Origin: an uncultured Sphingobacteriales bacterium
GTDB lineage: Bacteria; Bacteroidota; Bacteroidia; Chitinophagales; Chitinophagaceae
Direction of reading: 5' to 3'
Assembly: GCA_937871285.1 (NCBI GenBank)
Contig: CALMQS010000047.1
Location: forward strand, 1 to 64,000
DNA length: 64,000 bases
The notes under the pieces were generated by a model. The model made no database searches, was not told the DNA's origin, and saw only the letters and a program-made list of their open reading frames with translations. How positions within the stretch are numbered: position 1 is the stretch's first letter; each line of letters begins with the position of its first letter. Positions 24,668 to 33,600 of this stretch are shown piece after piece. A program made the translations under genes and the position numbers.

Positions 24668-26566
24668 TTAATCTATATATTGTCTGAACCACAATTCCAT
24701 TGTTATAAGCATATATAATCTGTATGCATTGTCTTCTGCTCCTTTTCTGTCGTTATCAATAATCCTTCTGATATAATTGTAATTAAAAATCTCCCGTTGA
24801 TTTACAGCGTCCTCACTGAGTAATTCATCAACCAGCGGCCGCAATTCCCCGCTGATCCAGGAGCGGATAGGTGCGCCAAAAGAAGCCTTGGGACGGTATA
24901 TGATTTCTTTGGGCAAATAATCTTCTGCTACTTTTTTTAATATGTACTTGCTTTGTTTGTATTTATACTTGAGCTTGCCGGGGATCTTCATTGCCAGTTC
25001 AATAACTTCCTTATCAATAAAGGGCACTCTTACCTCAACGGAAGCCGCCATAGAAGCCCTGTCGGTATAACTGAGATTCAGGCCCTGCATAAACATATGA
25101 ATATCCGTATGACAGACCTGGTTAATCAGATCATCTTTATAAAGCTGGTTAAAGATGCTCCTGTGCTGGCTTCGCAGCCAGTCATATTCCGCGGTTATAT
25201 CTTCCCTGAACAGTTGCTGTATTTCTGTTGCGCTGTAATAAGAATAGCTTCTCATATATGCTTCTTCAGTGCTTAAATTTGCAAAAGAAATAAAACGCTT
25301 GGCCCACCGGAACAAACGAATACCTTTTTCACCCTGTTTAACGGGCAGCGTTCCTGTCAATCTTGTGATCAGGTTTCTTATTACAGCAGGTATTTTTTTA
25401 TACCTTTTAGCCAGCAGTATTGCTTTATGCCTTCGGTAGCCAAAGAAAATTTCATCGGCTCCCATCCCCGACAATAAAACCTTTACTCCTTTTTTCCTCG
25501 CTGCCGCACAAATAAGATGTGTATTTAATGCAGCCGGGTCGCCAATGGGCTCATCCAGCGTATACACCATTTCTTTCAGATCGTTAATGATATCTGCCTC
25601 TACCAGGATTTCATTATGATCGAAATGGTGCAATGCTGCCAGCTTTTTGGCATACCGTTCATCTTCCGGCATTTGTTCCGCTTTTTTGTCTTTATCAGAT
25701 GTAGCAATTGTATACGTAGATAAACGGCTGTTGTGTTTTGCTGCAAGTACTGATATCAGCGAGGAATCGAGCCCTCCGCTGAGAAAGGCGCTTACCGGTA
25801 CATCAGCGATCATGTGCCTTTGAAGGGAATTTTCCATGCATGCCTTCAGCTTCGCAGTTGCTTCCGCTTCATTTTCAATAAAGGCACTTTCCTTTAGCTC
25901 CCAGTATCTTATGGGGTTAATTTCCGGCAACCCGCCTGTAAGATCTATGAGTATATAATGCGCAGCCGGTAGTTTGTATATATTTTCGAAGCAGGTAATA
26001 TTTCCGGGAATCCACAGGTAATTAACGGCAGCCACCAGGGCTTTTTTATTAAGTGTTTTATTTACTCCGGGTACCTTGAGTAATGTTTTCAGTTCTGAAG
26101 AAAAGGTGAAAGCATTATTGATCCGGGTGTAGAACAAAGGTTTTATTCCAAAATGATCCCGCGCAATGAAAAGTTTATTGGTATCAGTTTCAAAAATGGC
26201 AAAAACAAACATTCCATTCAGGTCATCAAGGCATTTCTCTTTTTTTATACGGTAAAGCTCAAGCAATACTTCCGTATCGGAAGTAGTTTTGAATTCCACT
26301 GAGGGATCCCATTGCCGGATTTGATCTTTTAATGCCTCGTAGTTATATATTTCCCCGTTGAATATAATGGTGAGGTTGCCTTTAGTAAAGGGCTGATCCG
26401 ATCTTTTGTCAAGATCAATTATAGATAATCTTTGATGTGCAAAGCATACATTATTATACTGCCAGTGGGCCTGGCTGTCGGGGCCCCGGTGCTGTTGTAC
26501 CCGGTTAGCCATTTGAGCCAGGGTAACGGGATCCTTAAAATTAATAAACCCTGCTATGCCGCACAT
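24668..26566 (-). CDS. asnB: asparagine synthase (glutamine-hydrolysing), glycan-cluster type
   Basis: A 632-residue two-domain enzyme. The N-terminal class II glutaminase begins with Cys2 (MCGIAGFINF) and has HRGPDSQAHW, HQRLSIIDL and IIFNGEIYNY. The C-terminal synthetase has PP-loop ATP site LSGGLDSSL, LSGMGADEIFFGYRRH and MAASVEVRVPFID. In free metabolism it makes asparagine. Inside polysaccharide loci, AsnB-like enzymes are thought to amidate uronic-acid carboxyl groups, as proposed for WbpS. The start codon is 2 bp from the stop of the upstream glycosyltransferase gene, so the two are translationally coupled. Confidence 0.9.
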   Translation of the reverse strand: MCGIAGFINFKDPVTLAQMANRVQQHRGPDSQAHWQYNNVCFAHQRLSIIDLDKRSDQPFTKGNLTIIFNGEIYNYEALKDQIRQWDPSVEFKTTSDTEVLLELYRIKKEKCLDDLNGMFVFAIFETDTNKLFIARDHFGIKPLFYTRINNAFTFSSELKTLLKVPGVNKTLNKKALVAAVNYLWIPGNITCFENIYKLPAAHYILIDLTGGLPEINPIRYWELKESAFIENEAEATAKLKACMENSLQRHMIADVPVSAFLSGGLDSSLISVLAAKHNSRLSTYTIATSDKDKKAEQMPEDERYAKKLAALHHFDHNEILVEADIINDLKEMVYTLDEPIGDPAALNTHLICAAARKKGVKVLLSGMGADEIFFGYRRHKAILLAKRYKKIPAVIRNLITRLTGTLPVKQGEKGIRLFRWAKRFISFANLSTEEAYMRSYSYYSATEIQQLFREDITAEYDWLRSQHRSIFNQLYKDDLINQVCHTDIHMFMQGLNLSYTDRASMAASVEVRVPFIDKEVIELAMKIPGKLKYKYKQSKYILKKVAEDYLPKEIIYRPKASFGAPIRSWISGELRPLVDELLSEDAVNQREIFNYNYIRRIIDNDRKGAEDNAYRLYMLITMELWFRQYID

Positions 26567-26568
26567 CT

Positions 26569-27666
26569 TTACTGTTTGTTTAAAATATCGTGGATAATGG
26601 TAAATACATTTTTGTCGAAAATTTCAAAGGTGTACTTTTCGTGAAAATCCCTACGGGCTGTTTCTCCCATACGCTTTGCCGCTTCGGGGTCGTCAATCAT
26701 GTTTTCGAGAAGATCTGCCCAATCCTGCGGATCGGTGCTGCCACACAATTTCCCATTTCTACCGTCTTCAATTATGTCGGGAATGGCGCCGGTAAACGTA
26801 GAAACAGTAACCAATCCGCATTGCATTGCTTCCAGGATAGTCAGCGGAAAAGCCTCATTAACGTAAAAGCTGGGGAATACGAAATAATCTGCCGAACAAA
26901 GCGCATCAAATTTTTCACTGTCGTATAATGGGCCCATAACGCTGATATGATCTCCTAAGTTGTTTGTGTTTATAAACTTCCTGGCTTCCTCAATGGTAAA
27001 ATCTCCATTGTTGCCCACAATGAGCGCATTAAAACCTATTCCGCTTTGCTTCAGTATTTTCATACTTTCCAGGAAAGTTAATATGCCTTTGCTTTTATAG
27101 AGGTTCGACAGAAAGATAAATGTTGGATAACTGTGATCTTTTTTCCGGGGCAGATTAAGCTGCAGGGGTACGGCATTGGTAAGCACATAATATTTTCCAA
27201 AATGCACGTTACGGAAGTCTGAAGATAAACGTTCGGCGAGGCAAATTGGAAAAGTATTTTTGAATACCTGCTTATATAGCCATGTTTTCCATCGCCGCTT
27301 GCTGCTGTTTTCCGCAACGCCGCGCCCATGGAGATGTAAAACCAGTTTAATACCAAAGGCTTTTATAATCAAAGCATATAATGCATCCCTGTAAAATGCA
27401 GGGCCGGACGGGGCAAAATTGTAATACACAAGAGTGGGACGGAAAATGAAGAGGGTCCAAATCAGCCTGGCCGTAAAAACAGGGGTGAGCAATATTTTCC
27501 TCACAGAAAACTTACCGATATTCGCTACAGAATTCGCAAATTGCAGGGGTAATACCTTACAGAAAAAATTTTCCCGTATAAACGGATTGTTAACAACATA
27601 GCTGTTAACAAGCGAAGCACCATGAATGGGAGGAGGCAGTTGAACAATAAAAAGAATTTTTTTCAT
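26569..27666 (-). CDS. glycosyltransferase family 4 (GT-B fold)
   Basis: A 365-residue GT-B transferase, likely using a nucleotide sugar to extend a lipid-linked glycan at the cytosolic membrane face. Seen: N-terminal KKILFIVQLPPPIHGAS (acceptor-side glycine loop), then FIFLSNLYKSKGILTFLESM, ALIVGNNGD, VFPSFYVNEAFPLTILEAMQCGL (the EX7E nucleotide-sugar motif) and PDIIEDGRNGKLC. The start is at 27666 (MKKILFIV); the ORF extends to 27705, but those residues are not family-like. It is coupled to asnB downstream. Confidence 0.88.
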   Translation of the reverse strand: MKKILFIVQLPPPIHGASLVNSYVVNNPFIRENFFCKVLPLQFANSVANIGKFSVRKILLTPVFTARLIWTLFIFRPTLVYYNFAPSGPAFYRDALYALIIKAFGIKLVLHLHGRGVAENSSKRRWKTWLYKQVFKNTFPICLAERLSSDFRNVHFGKYYVLTNAVPLQLNLPRKKDHSYPTFIFLSNLYKSKGILTFLESMKILKQSGIGFNALIVGNNGDFTIEEARKFINTNNLGDHISVMGPLYDSEKFDALCSADYFVFPSFYVNEAFPLTILEAMQCGLVTVSTFTGAIPDIIEDGRNGKLCGSTDPQDWADLLENMIDDPEAAKRMGETARRDFHEKYTFEIFDKNVFTIIHDILNKQ

Positions 27667-27823
27667 TATGAACAAAAATATATTATCCATGCCTATTGTA
27701 AACAAAAAAAATATATTGCATATACTTATTTTTTAATGCAGTAATTTCATTGCCAGTTGCAGGAAAGACTGCAAGTTATACTTTATGACCTGGAAGCAAA
27801 TAAGCGTCAGTTATTAAAATCTA

Positions 27824-28540
27824 ATGCCTGATAACATGAATATTAAATTTTCAAGTAAATTTCCCAAACTTACGGTTATCAATAACCGTGACAAGTTTTT
27901 GCAGGAGTACGTTAAAGGGAAAACGGTTTTACATGGCGGGTGCGTTGACAGCGAACTGCTCGGTGAAAGAATAGCGACAAAGCTTTTATTGCACGACATA
28001 CTGGCTACTACAGCAAAACGGCTTGTGGGAGTTGACGTTGATGAGGAAGGCATAAATGAAATGAAAAGAAAGGGATACAAGGATGTTTATTATGCCGATC
28101 TTGAGTCGTGGAACTATGATGAAAATTTTGATGTAATTGTACTTGGTGAAATTATTGAACATATTGACAACTGCGGACTTTTCCTTCAGTCTGTAATGCG
28201 CTTTTGCCGTGCGGATACCACTGTGATCTTTACCACCCCTAACAATTATTACTTTCTTTTTTGGATATACAGCTTTTTTGGAAAAGAGAGCATACATCCC
28301 GATCACAACTATGTTTTTTCTTTCAATTCTATAAAAGCGCTGCTTGGAAAATTTTCATTTGATGTAATAGACAATATTGTAGTATGGGAAAAGGTTGATT
28401 TTACCCGTGTTAGTGATACGGCATTTACACGTGTAAAAAAGAAAATTGCAGCCTTTCTGCTGAATAGCATTCACTTAATAAAGCCTGTTTTCCCACAATA
28501 TGGGAAAGGGATGATAGTAATAGCAAAACGTGCTCAATAG
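27824..28540 (+). CDS. class I SAM-dependent methyltransferase
   Basis: A 238-residue methyltransferase with a Rossmann core: motif I as TVLHGGCVDSELLG (the usual VLDxGCG with Asp replaced by His), motif II RLVGVDVDEEGI, motif IV FDVIVLGEIIEHIDN and FTTPNNYYF. The UbiG-like GEIIEHI pattern suggests a small-molecule or sugar acceptor, fitting O-methylation of the glycan (inference). It is the only plus-strand gene between the two minus-strand blocks of the cluster and converges on the second Wzy-like gene with a 5-bp gap. An ATG four codons in is an alternative start. Confidence 0.8.
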   Translation: MPDNMNIKFSSKFPKLTVINNRDKFLQEYVKGKTVLHGGCVDSELLGERIATKLLLHDILATTAKRLVGVDVDEEGINEMKRKGYKDVYYADLESWNYDENFDVIVLGEIIEHIDNCGLFLQSVMRFCRADTTVIFTTPNNYYFLFWIYSFFGKESIHPDHNYVFSFNSIKALLGKFSFDVIDNIVVWEKVDFTRVSDTAFTRVKKKIAAFLLNSIHLIKPVFPQYGKGMIVIAKRAQ

Positions 28541-28545
28541 AAGGC

Positions 28546-29772
28546 CTATATCCGATCCAGGTGTTTATATCTGAAAGCATAGGCCGTTGTAAAATAGATG
28601 AGCCAGAAATATGTTGCAGAATGAGGAAGTTCCAGTATCACATTAAAAGATACCCAAACAAAGCAACCGGCAAAGGCAAGCAGCAAAAATGATTTATTCC
28701 TGCTGGCAGGCAAAGGTGAAAGCATGATAGTGAGCCCAACATTTTTCAATGGCAGCAGGAACAACAGGGCTGGCAGCAACCCGATATGAAAAATAAAGGA
28801 AAGCCACGAATTGTGGGGCGGTGAAAGATAGCGTGCCATCGGGTAATATTCATCTATCATGATGGCGGAATGAATGGTTTCATTGATATATACTGCGAAA
28901 CGATAGCTCATAAAGGGCTGACCGAAGCCGCTGCCCAGCACGGCATGTTTTGTTATAACTGATTCTTTCAGTACGTGTCCCCAGTATAATAGCCGCCAGC
29001 CTGCATTGGCATCCCTGAATTGAGGCAAAAGAAATAAAACCAGAAGCGATAAAAGGATAATGCAAACGGCTATGAGTCTTTGCATTGGCTTTATACGCAT
29101 AAAAAAATAGAGTAATCCAATACAAAAAATGGCCAGGAAAGCAGAAGAATGCCCCAGCATGGTTGACAACACCAGGCAGCCTGAGAATTTTAAGAACCTG
29201 ACCGGAGCCTTTTCTTCATAAGCCAATGCTACTGCAGCGTAAGTTATAATGCCAAAAATGATCAGCGGGGAAAAGTAATTATATTCTCCCTCTCTGAAAA
29301 GAGAAAAATTGTTTATAAAAAGATAACCATATACAATAAAAACGATCTGAAGTATAACAGATGCTACCGAAAGGTACAAGATGAGAGAAATGATCTTCCG
29401 GACGGCACTGTTGTTTTTTACCAGTAAATTAAAAAGCAGGTAGCTGCACAAAAGGTATACAATAAGGTTGAATTGCCGGAAGGTGATGGTCAGCATTTCA
29501 CCTCTGGGTTCGTAATAAACAAGACTAAATACAAGATAAATAAATGCCAGAACAATTATAATAAGAACAGGTATAAAACGCAGGGTTATTTTTTTCCTGT
29601 TGTTCATAGCAATAAGCGTAAGTAAGCCCAAATACAGATCGTGCAGATAAAGGGGGCCTGCAACCTGGAATTTGGTAAATGCTTTACCAAAAAACAGCAG
29701 TAAAAAGAAATAAAGAACAACCAGTCCTTCTATACTAAAAAGTTTGTTCCATATAACAGCGGGGTATTTCAA
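28546..29772 (-). CDS. O-antigen ligase/polymerase family membrane protein, second of two
   Basis: A 408-residue membrane protein with roughly 10 helices. The periplasmic loop ends in SPPHNSWLSFIFHIGLL, the HN.....G.. motif of the Wzy_C/WaaL family. A glycine-rich LGSGFGQPFMSYR lies upstream. It starts 2 bp from the stop of the flippase gene, so flippase and polymerase are made together, as expected for a Wzx/Wzy pathway. This makes it the better candidate for the polymerase, and the copy at 19873 for the ligase (inference). Confidence 0.8.
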   Translation of the reverse strand: MKYPAVIWNKLFSIEGLVVLYFFLLLFFGKAFTKFQVAGPLYLHDLYLGLLTLIAMNNRKKITLRFIPVLIIIVLAFIYLVFSLVYYEPRGEMLTITFRQFNLIVYLLCSYLLFNLLVKNNSAVRKIISLILYLSVASVILQIVFIVYGYLFINNFSLFREGEYNYFSPLIIFGIITYAAVALAYEEKAPVRFLKFSGCLVLSTMLGHSSAFLAIFCIGLLYFFMRIKPMQRLIAVCIILLSLLVLFLLPQFRDANAGWRLLYWGHVLKESVITKHAVLGSGFGQPFMSYRFAVYINETIHSAIMIDEYYPMARYLSPPHNSWLSFIFHIGLLPALLFLLPLKNVGLTIMLSPLPASRNKSFLLLAFAGCFVWVSFNVILELPHSATYFWLIYFTTAYAFRYKHLDRI

Positions 29773-29774
29773 AC

Positions 29775-31094
29775 TTATTTGAAGTTGAGATTTGTCTTGA
29801 ATAATTTCCGGTAGTTAAGCGCAATATACACTCCTCCCAGCATTGCCATCCCGGTATAAAGTCCGGCAAAGGTGTCATCCATAAAATACCTTATGATCAG
29901 CGGAAGCAGCAGGCATAAAAGCGATGTGAGCAGAAATTTTATCCTTAATAATATTGCTGCATCTTTATTAATGTAAACCAGTCCTGCAGCAAATATCAAC
30001 TCGCCTGTAAATAAGGCTAACCCAATATTAAGGGGGCTTTGCCTGAAAAAAGACAGTATAATAACGGCAACTATTGATGTGATAGCAGCGGCAGCAGCAT
30101 ACTTTGCATATATTTTGTCTTTTTTCTTAAAAAGAGAACGGGTATGAAAGCTTATGAAAATGCACATCACTAAAGCAGATAGGCCGATTAGGATAATAAA
30201 ACCTGTAAATGCTATGTATTGTATTCCAAAAAATATAGTAATCATGCTTTTAGGGAAAATGAGGGAAGCGCCGAGGAAGGAAGATCCAACAAGAATAGAG
30301 AGTTCATCTGCCCTGAGTGTCATTTCATCGTGTATCATTTCCTTTATGAAAGATTGGTTGATGATCCGCATTATGCCTTTAAAAATAACGTATAACTTTA
30401 AACCGAGGTAGCTCACCGCCAGCACCTGTTCATTATAAAAAAAAGACGCAACGAATAGCAATCCCAATCCCAGTATATACATTACTACCGTGGCGATTCC
30501 CAGGCTTATATTTTGGAGATATAATTTTAGCGCGGGAAAAACCGGAGACAGCAGGTATTTGCATTGAAGCTGACGTGAGATGGCGAAACCGGTGATCCCA
30601 AATATAACTACAGTGCTGCTTACGTAAGCAGCGGAAAGATATGTTTTATTGATAAAGACAAATATAATAAGCAACAGAGCGGGGATAAAAGTTCTGCAAA
30701 ATGCCCATATGGCGGCTTTAACAGGCTGCCCTCTTCCATACAGCGCATAATCGCCGCTTAATGCAAAAACAGGAGCGAATATAAAAAGCCAGCAGGCAGG
30801 ATACAGGGGGGCAAACAGAACGATCGCCATCATTAACAATCCTAATGTGATCCTTGCGCTTTGTGCCTGGTAATAAAATGGCTTCCAGTTTTTCTCCATC
30901 GCAATATGCCGGACCACTGAAAGCTGCAGCCCGAAACCGAGTATGCTTATTAACAGTTGAAATATAGAATCAATTTCCCCAATGGAAGATAAGGTAGCGG
31001 CTGAAGTGTTCTTTGAAAGGAATTTCAGTGCAACCAAGGTAAATACATGCGCTGCACCGGTCAGGAACGCTATTTGAGATAATCTTTTGAACAT
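29775..31094 (-). CDS. Wzx-like polysaccharide flippase (MOP superfamily)
   Basis: A 439-residue membrane protein with 12-14 predicted helices and no long soluble domain, expected to flip undecaprenyl-linked glycan units to the periplasm. The N-terminus MFKRLSQIAFLTGAAHVFT and the helix-pair repeats (for example SSFLGASLIFPKSMITIFFGIQYIAF) fit the oligosaccharide flippase family. Sequence identity in this family is low, so the call rests on topology, length and position. It lies between the Wzz-like gene (109 bp upstream) and the coupled Wzy gene. Confidence 0.75.
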   Translation of the reverse strand: MFKRLSQIAFLTGAAHVFTLVALKFLSKNTSAATLSSIGEIDSIFQLLISILGFGLQLSVVRHIAMEKNWKPFYYQAQSARITLGLLMMAIVLFAPLYPACWLFIFAPVFALSGDYALYGRGQPVKAAIWAFCRTFIPALLLIIFVFINKTYLSAAYVSSTVVIFGITGFAISRQLQCKYLLSPVFPALKLYLQNISLGIATVVMYILGLGLLFVASFFYNEQVLAVSYLGLKLYVIFKGIMRIINQSFIKEMIHDEMTLRADELSILVGSSFLGASLIFPKSMITIFFGIQYIAFTGFIILIGLSALVMCIFISFHTRSLFKKKDKIYAKYAAAAAITSIVAVIILSFFRQSPLNIGLALFTGELIFAAGLVYINKDAAILLRIKFLLTSLLCLLLPLIIRYFMDDTFAGLYTGMAMLGGVYIALNYRKLFKTNLNFK

Positions 31095-31203
31095 TGGTTA
31101 CAAACTAAGGCCATTACTACCATGTAATTGGTGGGGATGAATTTTCCGCTGACAGCATTTCGCCGCACGACGAACAACGTATGCTGCATATTTTTAAAGT
31201 TGT

Positions 31204-32307
31204 TTACTGATCTGGTTTAGTGTGTTTCCGGCTTTGCTTTTTATCCATCTTGTCCAGGAACCTGTAACACTCAATGAGCAATACCAGGAAAAAAGAGGTA
31301 AGCAGTCCCATCCATGCATATTTGAAAAATTCCTGGTTATAGCCCGAAATTTTCATACCTCTCTTATTAATGTCTGAAGTAATGCGAAAAGTACTTTGCT
31401 CCTCAATAAGCTTATTTCGTATGCCGGTTATTGCATCTTTCAATTGCATTTCTTTATCGTACAGTTCAATTTCAGGATTGCTAAAGCTTTTATTGTTGCT
31501 ACCCAGTACCACATTTCCTCCTTCACCTTTAGCGTTTCCCCGGGTAATGCTTATATTATAAGCAATGCGCAAAGAATCTAAGCTTGTTAAAGAGCGGCTT
31601 AACAGCGCTTCTTCTTCTTTTAATACATTTCTTAATTTGTCCTGTAACGCTATAAGGTCCTTGTTTTGCTCCAAATTTTTAACTAAGCCGGACTGTATGC
31701 TCCGGTATATCTCCGGGCTGTGGCTATACACCCTTATGCGCTGTAGCGGATAATTAACACCAGTAAGGTTTTTTCTGAAATCATCATATTTAATAACCAT
31801 TACTCTTTGGGTGTCATTGACCGGGTTGTTACGGCTGTAATCTGATATAAAGTCTTTATAGAATTTAACAGTTTCAAGTTCATCATCTACAGGTGATATT
31901 TCAAACCGGATTAATTTTCTGCTGGCTGTTTCCGTAATGTCAAATACATCAGTGAGCTCTTTTATCTTCTCATCACTAATTAATGAATTAAAATAGTCTA
32001 TAGCATTATACACCTGCCTTGAACTTCCAAGGCTAGATCTTACTATCATATCTGAATAGTATACCGGACCTTCTTTAAAATAGAAATATAGGCCCAGGCT
32101 CAAACCTGCCAGTGCTCCTGCTACTAACCACACAATTTTTCGCTTAATGAATATGAAAATGGAAAGGATAAGCTGGAATAGAAAAGAAAAAAATGATCCA
32201 ATAGCCCTGGCTATAGAGGAAAATAATTTTCCAACGAGGTTCAAAAAAACACCCAGATCAATTTCACTTTCTTTTTGATCATTGGTTGGTTTAGTATCTG
32301 GCTGCAT
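31204..32307 (-). CDS. Wzz-type chain-length/polysaccharide co-polymerase-like protein
   Basis: A 367-residue inner-membrane protein with one helix near the N-terminus (about residues 58-76, IVWLVAGALAGLSLGLYFYF) and one at the end (about 331-350, AWMGLLTSFFLVLLIEC). A ~250-residue periplasmic part rich in coiled coil lies between them (LQDKLRNVLKEEEALLSR, ELYDKEMQLKDAITGIRNKL). This two-helix layout is that of Wzz co-polymerases. There is no cytosolic tyrosine-kinase domain, and no Wza-type export protein is seen in the window. It heads the Wzz-Wzx-Wzy transcript. Confidence 0.72.
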   Translation of the reverse strand: MQPDTKPTNDQKESEIDLGVFLNLVGKLFSSIARAIGSFFSFLFQLILSIFIFIKRKIVWLVAGALAGLSLGLYFYFKEGPVYYSDMIVRSSLGSSRQVYNAIDYFNSLISDEKIKELTDVFDITETASRKLIRFEISPVDDELETVKFYKDFISDYSRNNPVNDTQRVMVIKYDDFRKNLTGVNYPLQRIRVYSHSPEIYRSIQSGLVKNLEQNKDLIALQDKLRNVLKEEEALLSRSLTSLDSLRIAYNISITRGNAKGEGGNVVLGSNNKSFSNPEIELYDKEMQLKDAITGIRNKLIEEQSTFRITSDINKRGMKISGYNQEFFKYAWMGLLTSFFLVLLIECYRFLDKMDKKQSRKHTKPDQ

Positions 32308-32535
32308 GAAACAGAATGTTAAAAGTATTGTTGGTAATAGTTACTTAAAAAAATCAAATATATGAAAGAGTTCTAAAATGAAAACGATGTGGATATAAAA
32401 CAATGTGGCAAATACTCATACAAACCTACTTTATATTCAATAGGATAAACATATTTATAGCTGTTCATATCCCTAAAGCCGCTTTTGATATTTAGTTACT
32501 ATATATAATTTTATTTCTATTATTATATTGTAAGT

Positions 32536-32561
32536 AAAAACACTTAAATGTGTTTTTTTTT
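32536..32561 (+). terminator. terminator-like hairpin in the cluster leader, 1
   Basis: AAAAACAC (32536-32543) pairs with GTGTTTTT (32550-32557) around loop ttaaat, and T-rich sequence follows. Read on the plus strand it is a plausible intrinsic terminator upstream of the initiating transferase gene. Confidence 0.5.
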
Positions 32562-32698
32562 CTTATAAATCAGTTGGCATCAAAATTTTTTCTTCAAAGC
32601 AACGTTATGCAAAAGCAACCTGTCAAATAAACCTGATAGCTAAAACATTGTAACCGTTCATTCAACACATTAAATGAAAATTTTTTGTGAAAGATGGC

Positions 32699-32727
32699 CC
32701 AAACAGAAAGTTTGGCTTAATTTTTTT
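32699..32727 (+). terminator. terminator-like hairpin in the cluster leader, 2
   Basis: CCAAAC (32699-32704) pairs with GTTTGG (32710-32715) around loop agaaa and is followed by cttaattttttt. It lies about 90 bp before the start codon at 32818, where an attenuator would sit. Confidence 0.45.
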
Positions 32728-32817
32728 ACGTTGAAACCTGTTTCTTTGTGCAAATTTCCAAAATACCGTTACCGGTGTTGGGGCGAATTTTACGAAGACC
32801 TATAAAAGAAGACCATA

Positions 32818-33600
32818 ATGTTTGTATCAAGTATTAAACCATTATCCTACGACCGGAATCTTAAATTAAAGAGCCAGGAATCATTGCGAACCTATATCCG
32901 GGAGAAAAAGAAATATCTTATTGTTAAGCGATCTTTTGATCTTGTATTATCTGTTTCGGTTATTATATTATTAATGAGCTGGTTATTGCCCTTAATTGCC
33001 ATTTTGATCAGGCTAAGTTCTAAAGGAAGCATATTTTTTGTACAAAAGCGGGTGGGCTTTCTCGGCCGGTCGTTCAATTGCTATAAGTTCAGAACAATGG
33101 TGATGAATAAGGAGGCCGATACACAGCAGGCGGTTCAAAATGATCCCCGCATTACCAGGGTGGGAAAATTTCTCCGCAATTCTAACCTTGATGAGTTACC
33201 GCAATTCTTTAACGTTTTGATGGGAGATATGACTATTGTGGGCCCACGCCCCCATATGCACAGCGATTGCCAGCATTTCTCAGAAGTTATTGATAATTAT
33301 AAGTTCCGCAATATTGTAAAACCAGGTATAACCGGTTTGGCCCAGGTAAAAGGATTCCGCGGTCCGGCTAAAACCTATGAAAGCATTTTCAAACGGTACC
33401 AGTGGGATGCCTTTTATGTGAGAAATGCCAACTTTTGGATGGATCTGCGCATCGTTAGAATAACAGCGGCACAGACCTTCTCTTTTATTTATAAACTGAT
33501 CTTCCCTGTTACTACTGCAGAAAAACAGAAGGAGATAAGGGGAAAAACCTACCAGAAACTTTTATTAGATATGCGGCAAAGAATGAATGGCTTTTTATAG
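32818..33600 (+). CDS. initiating undecaprenyl-phosphate sugar phosphotransferase (WcaJ/PglC type)
   Basis: A 260-residue bacterial sugar transferase that moves a sugar-1-phosphate from a UDP-sugar to undecaprenyl phosphate, the first step of glycan assembly. The conserved domain is complete: [10 protein letters not shown] before one membrane (re-entrant) helix, [43 protein letters not shown] with the catalytic Asp-Glu pair, [10 protein letters not shown] and [15 protein letters not shown]. The long WcaJ N-terminus with four extra helices is absent, so it is the short PglC-like form with about 40 extra N-terminal residues. It converges on comM with no gap at all. Confidence 0.92.
   Translation: MFVSSIKPLSYDRNLKLKSQESLRTYIREKKKYLIVKRSFDLVLSVSVIILLMSWLLPLIAILIRLSSKGSIFFVQKRVGFLGRSFNCYKFRTMVMNKEADTQQAVQNDPRITRVGKFLRNSNLDELPQFFNVLMGDMTIVGPRPHMHSDCQHFSEVIDNYKFRNIVKPGITGLAQVKGFRGPAKTYESIFKRYQWDAFYVRNANFWMDLRIVRITAAQTFSFIYKLIFPVTTAEKQKEIRGKTYQKLLLDMRQRMNGFL

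Larger units (their letters stand above)
32308..32817. other. 510-bp divergent control region of the polysaccharide cluster
   Basis: Very AT-rich, with no gene. It must hold the promoters of the Wzz-like gene (minus) and the initiating transferase (plus). Two terminator-like hairpins (32536-32561 and 32699-32727) both point towards the plus-strand gene and are listed separately. Confidence 0.6.

Noticed and set aside
17834..33600. Whole glycan cluster as a mobile island
   Set aside because: No integrase, transposase, tRNA or flanking direct repeats were found, so only modular exchange is suggested.
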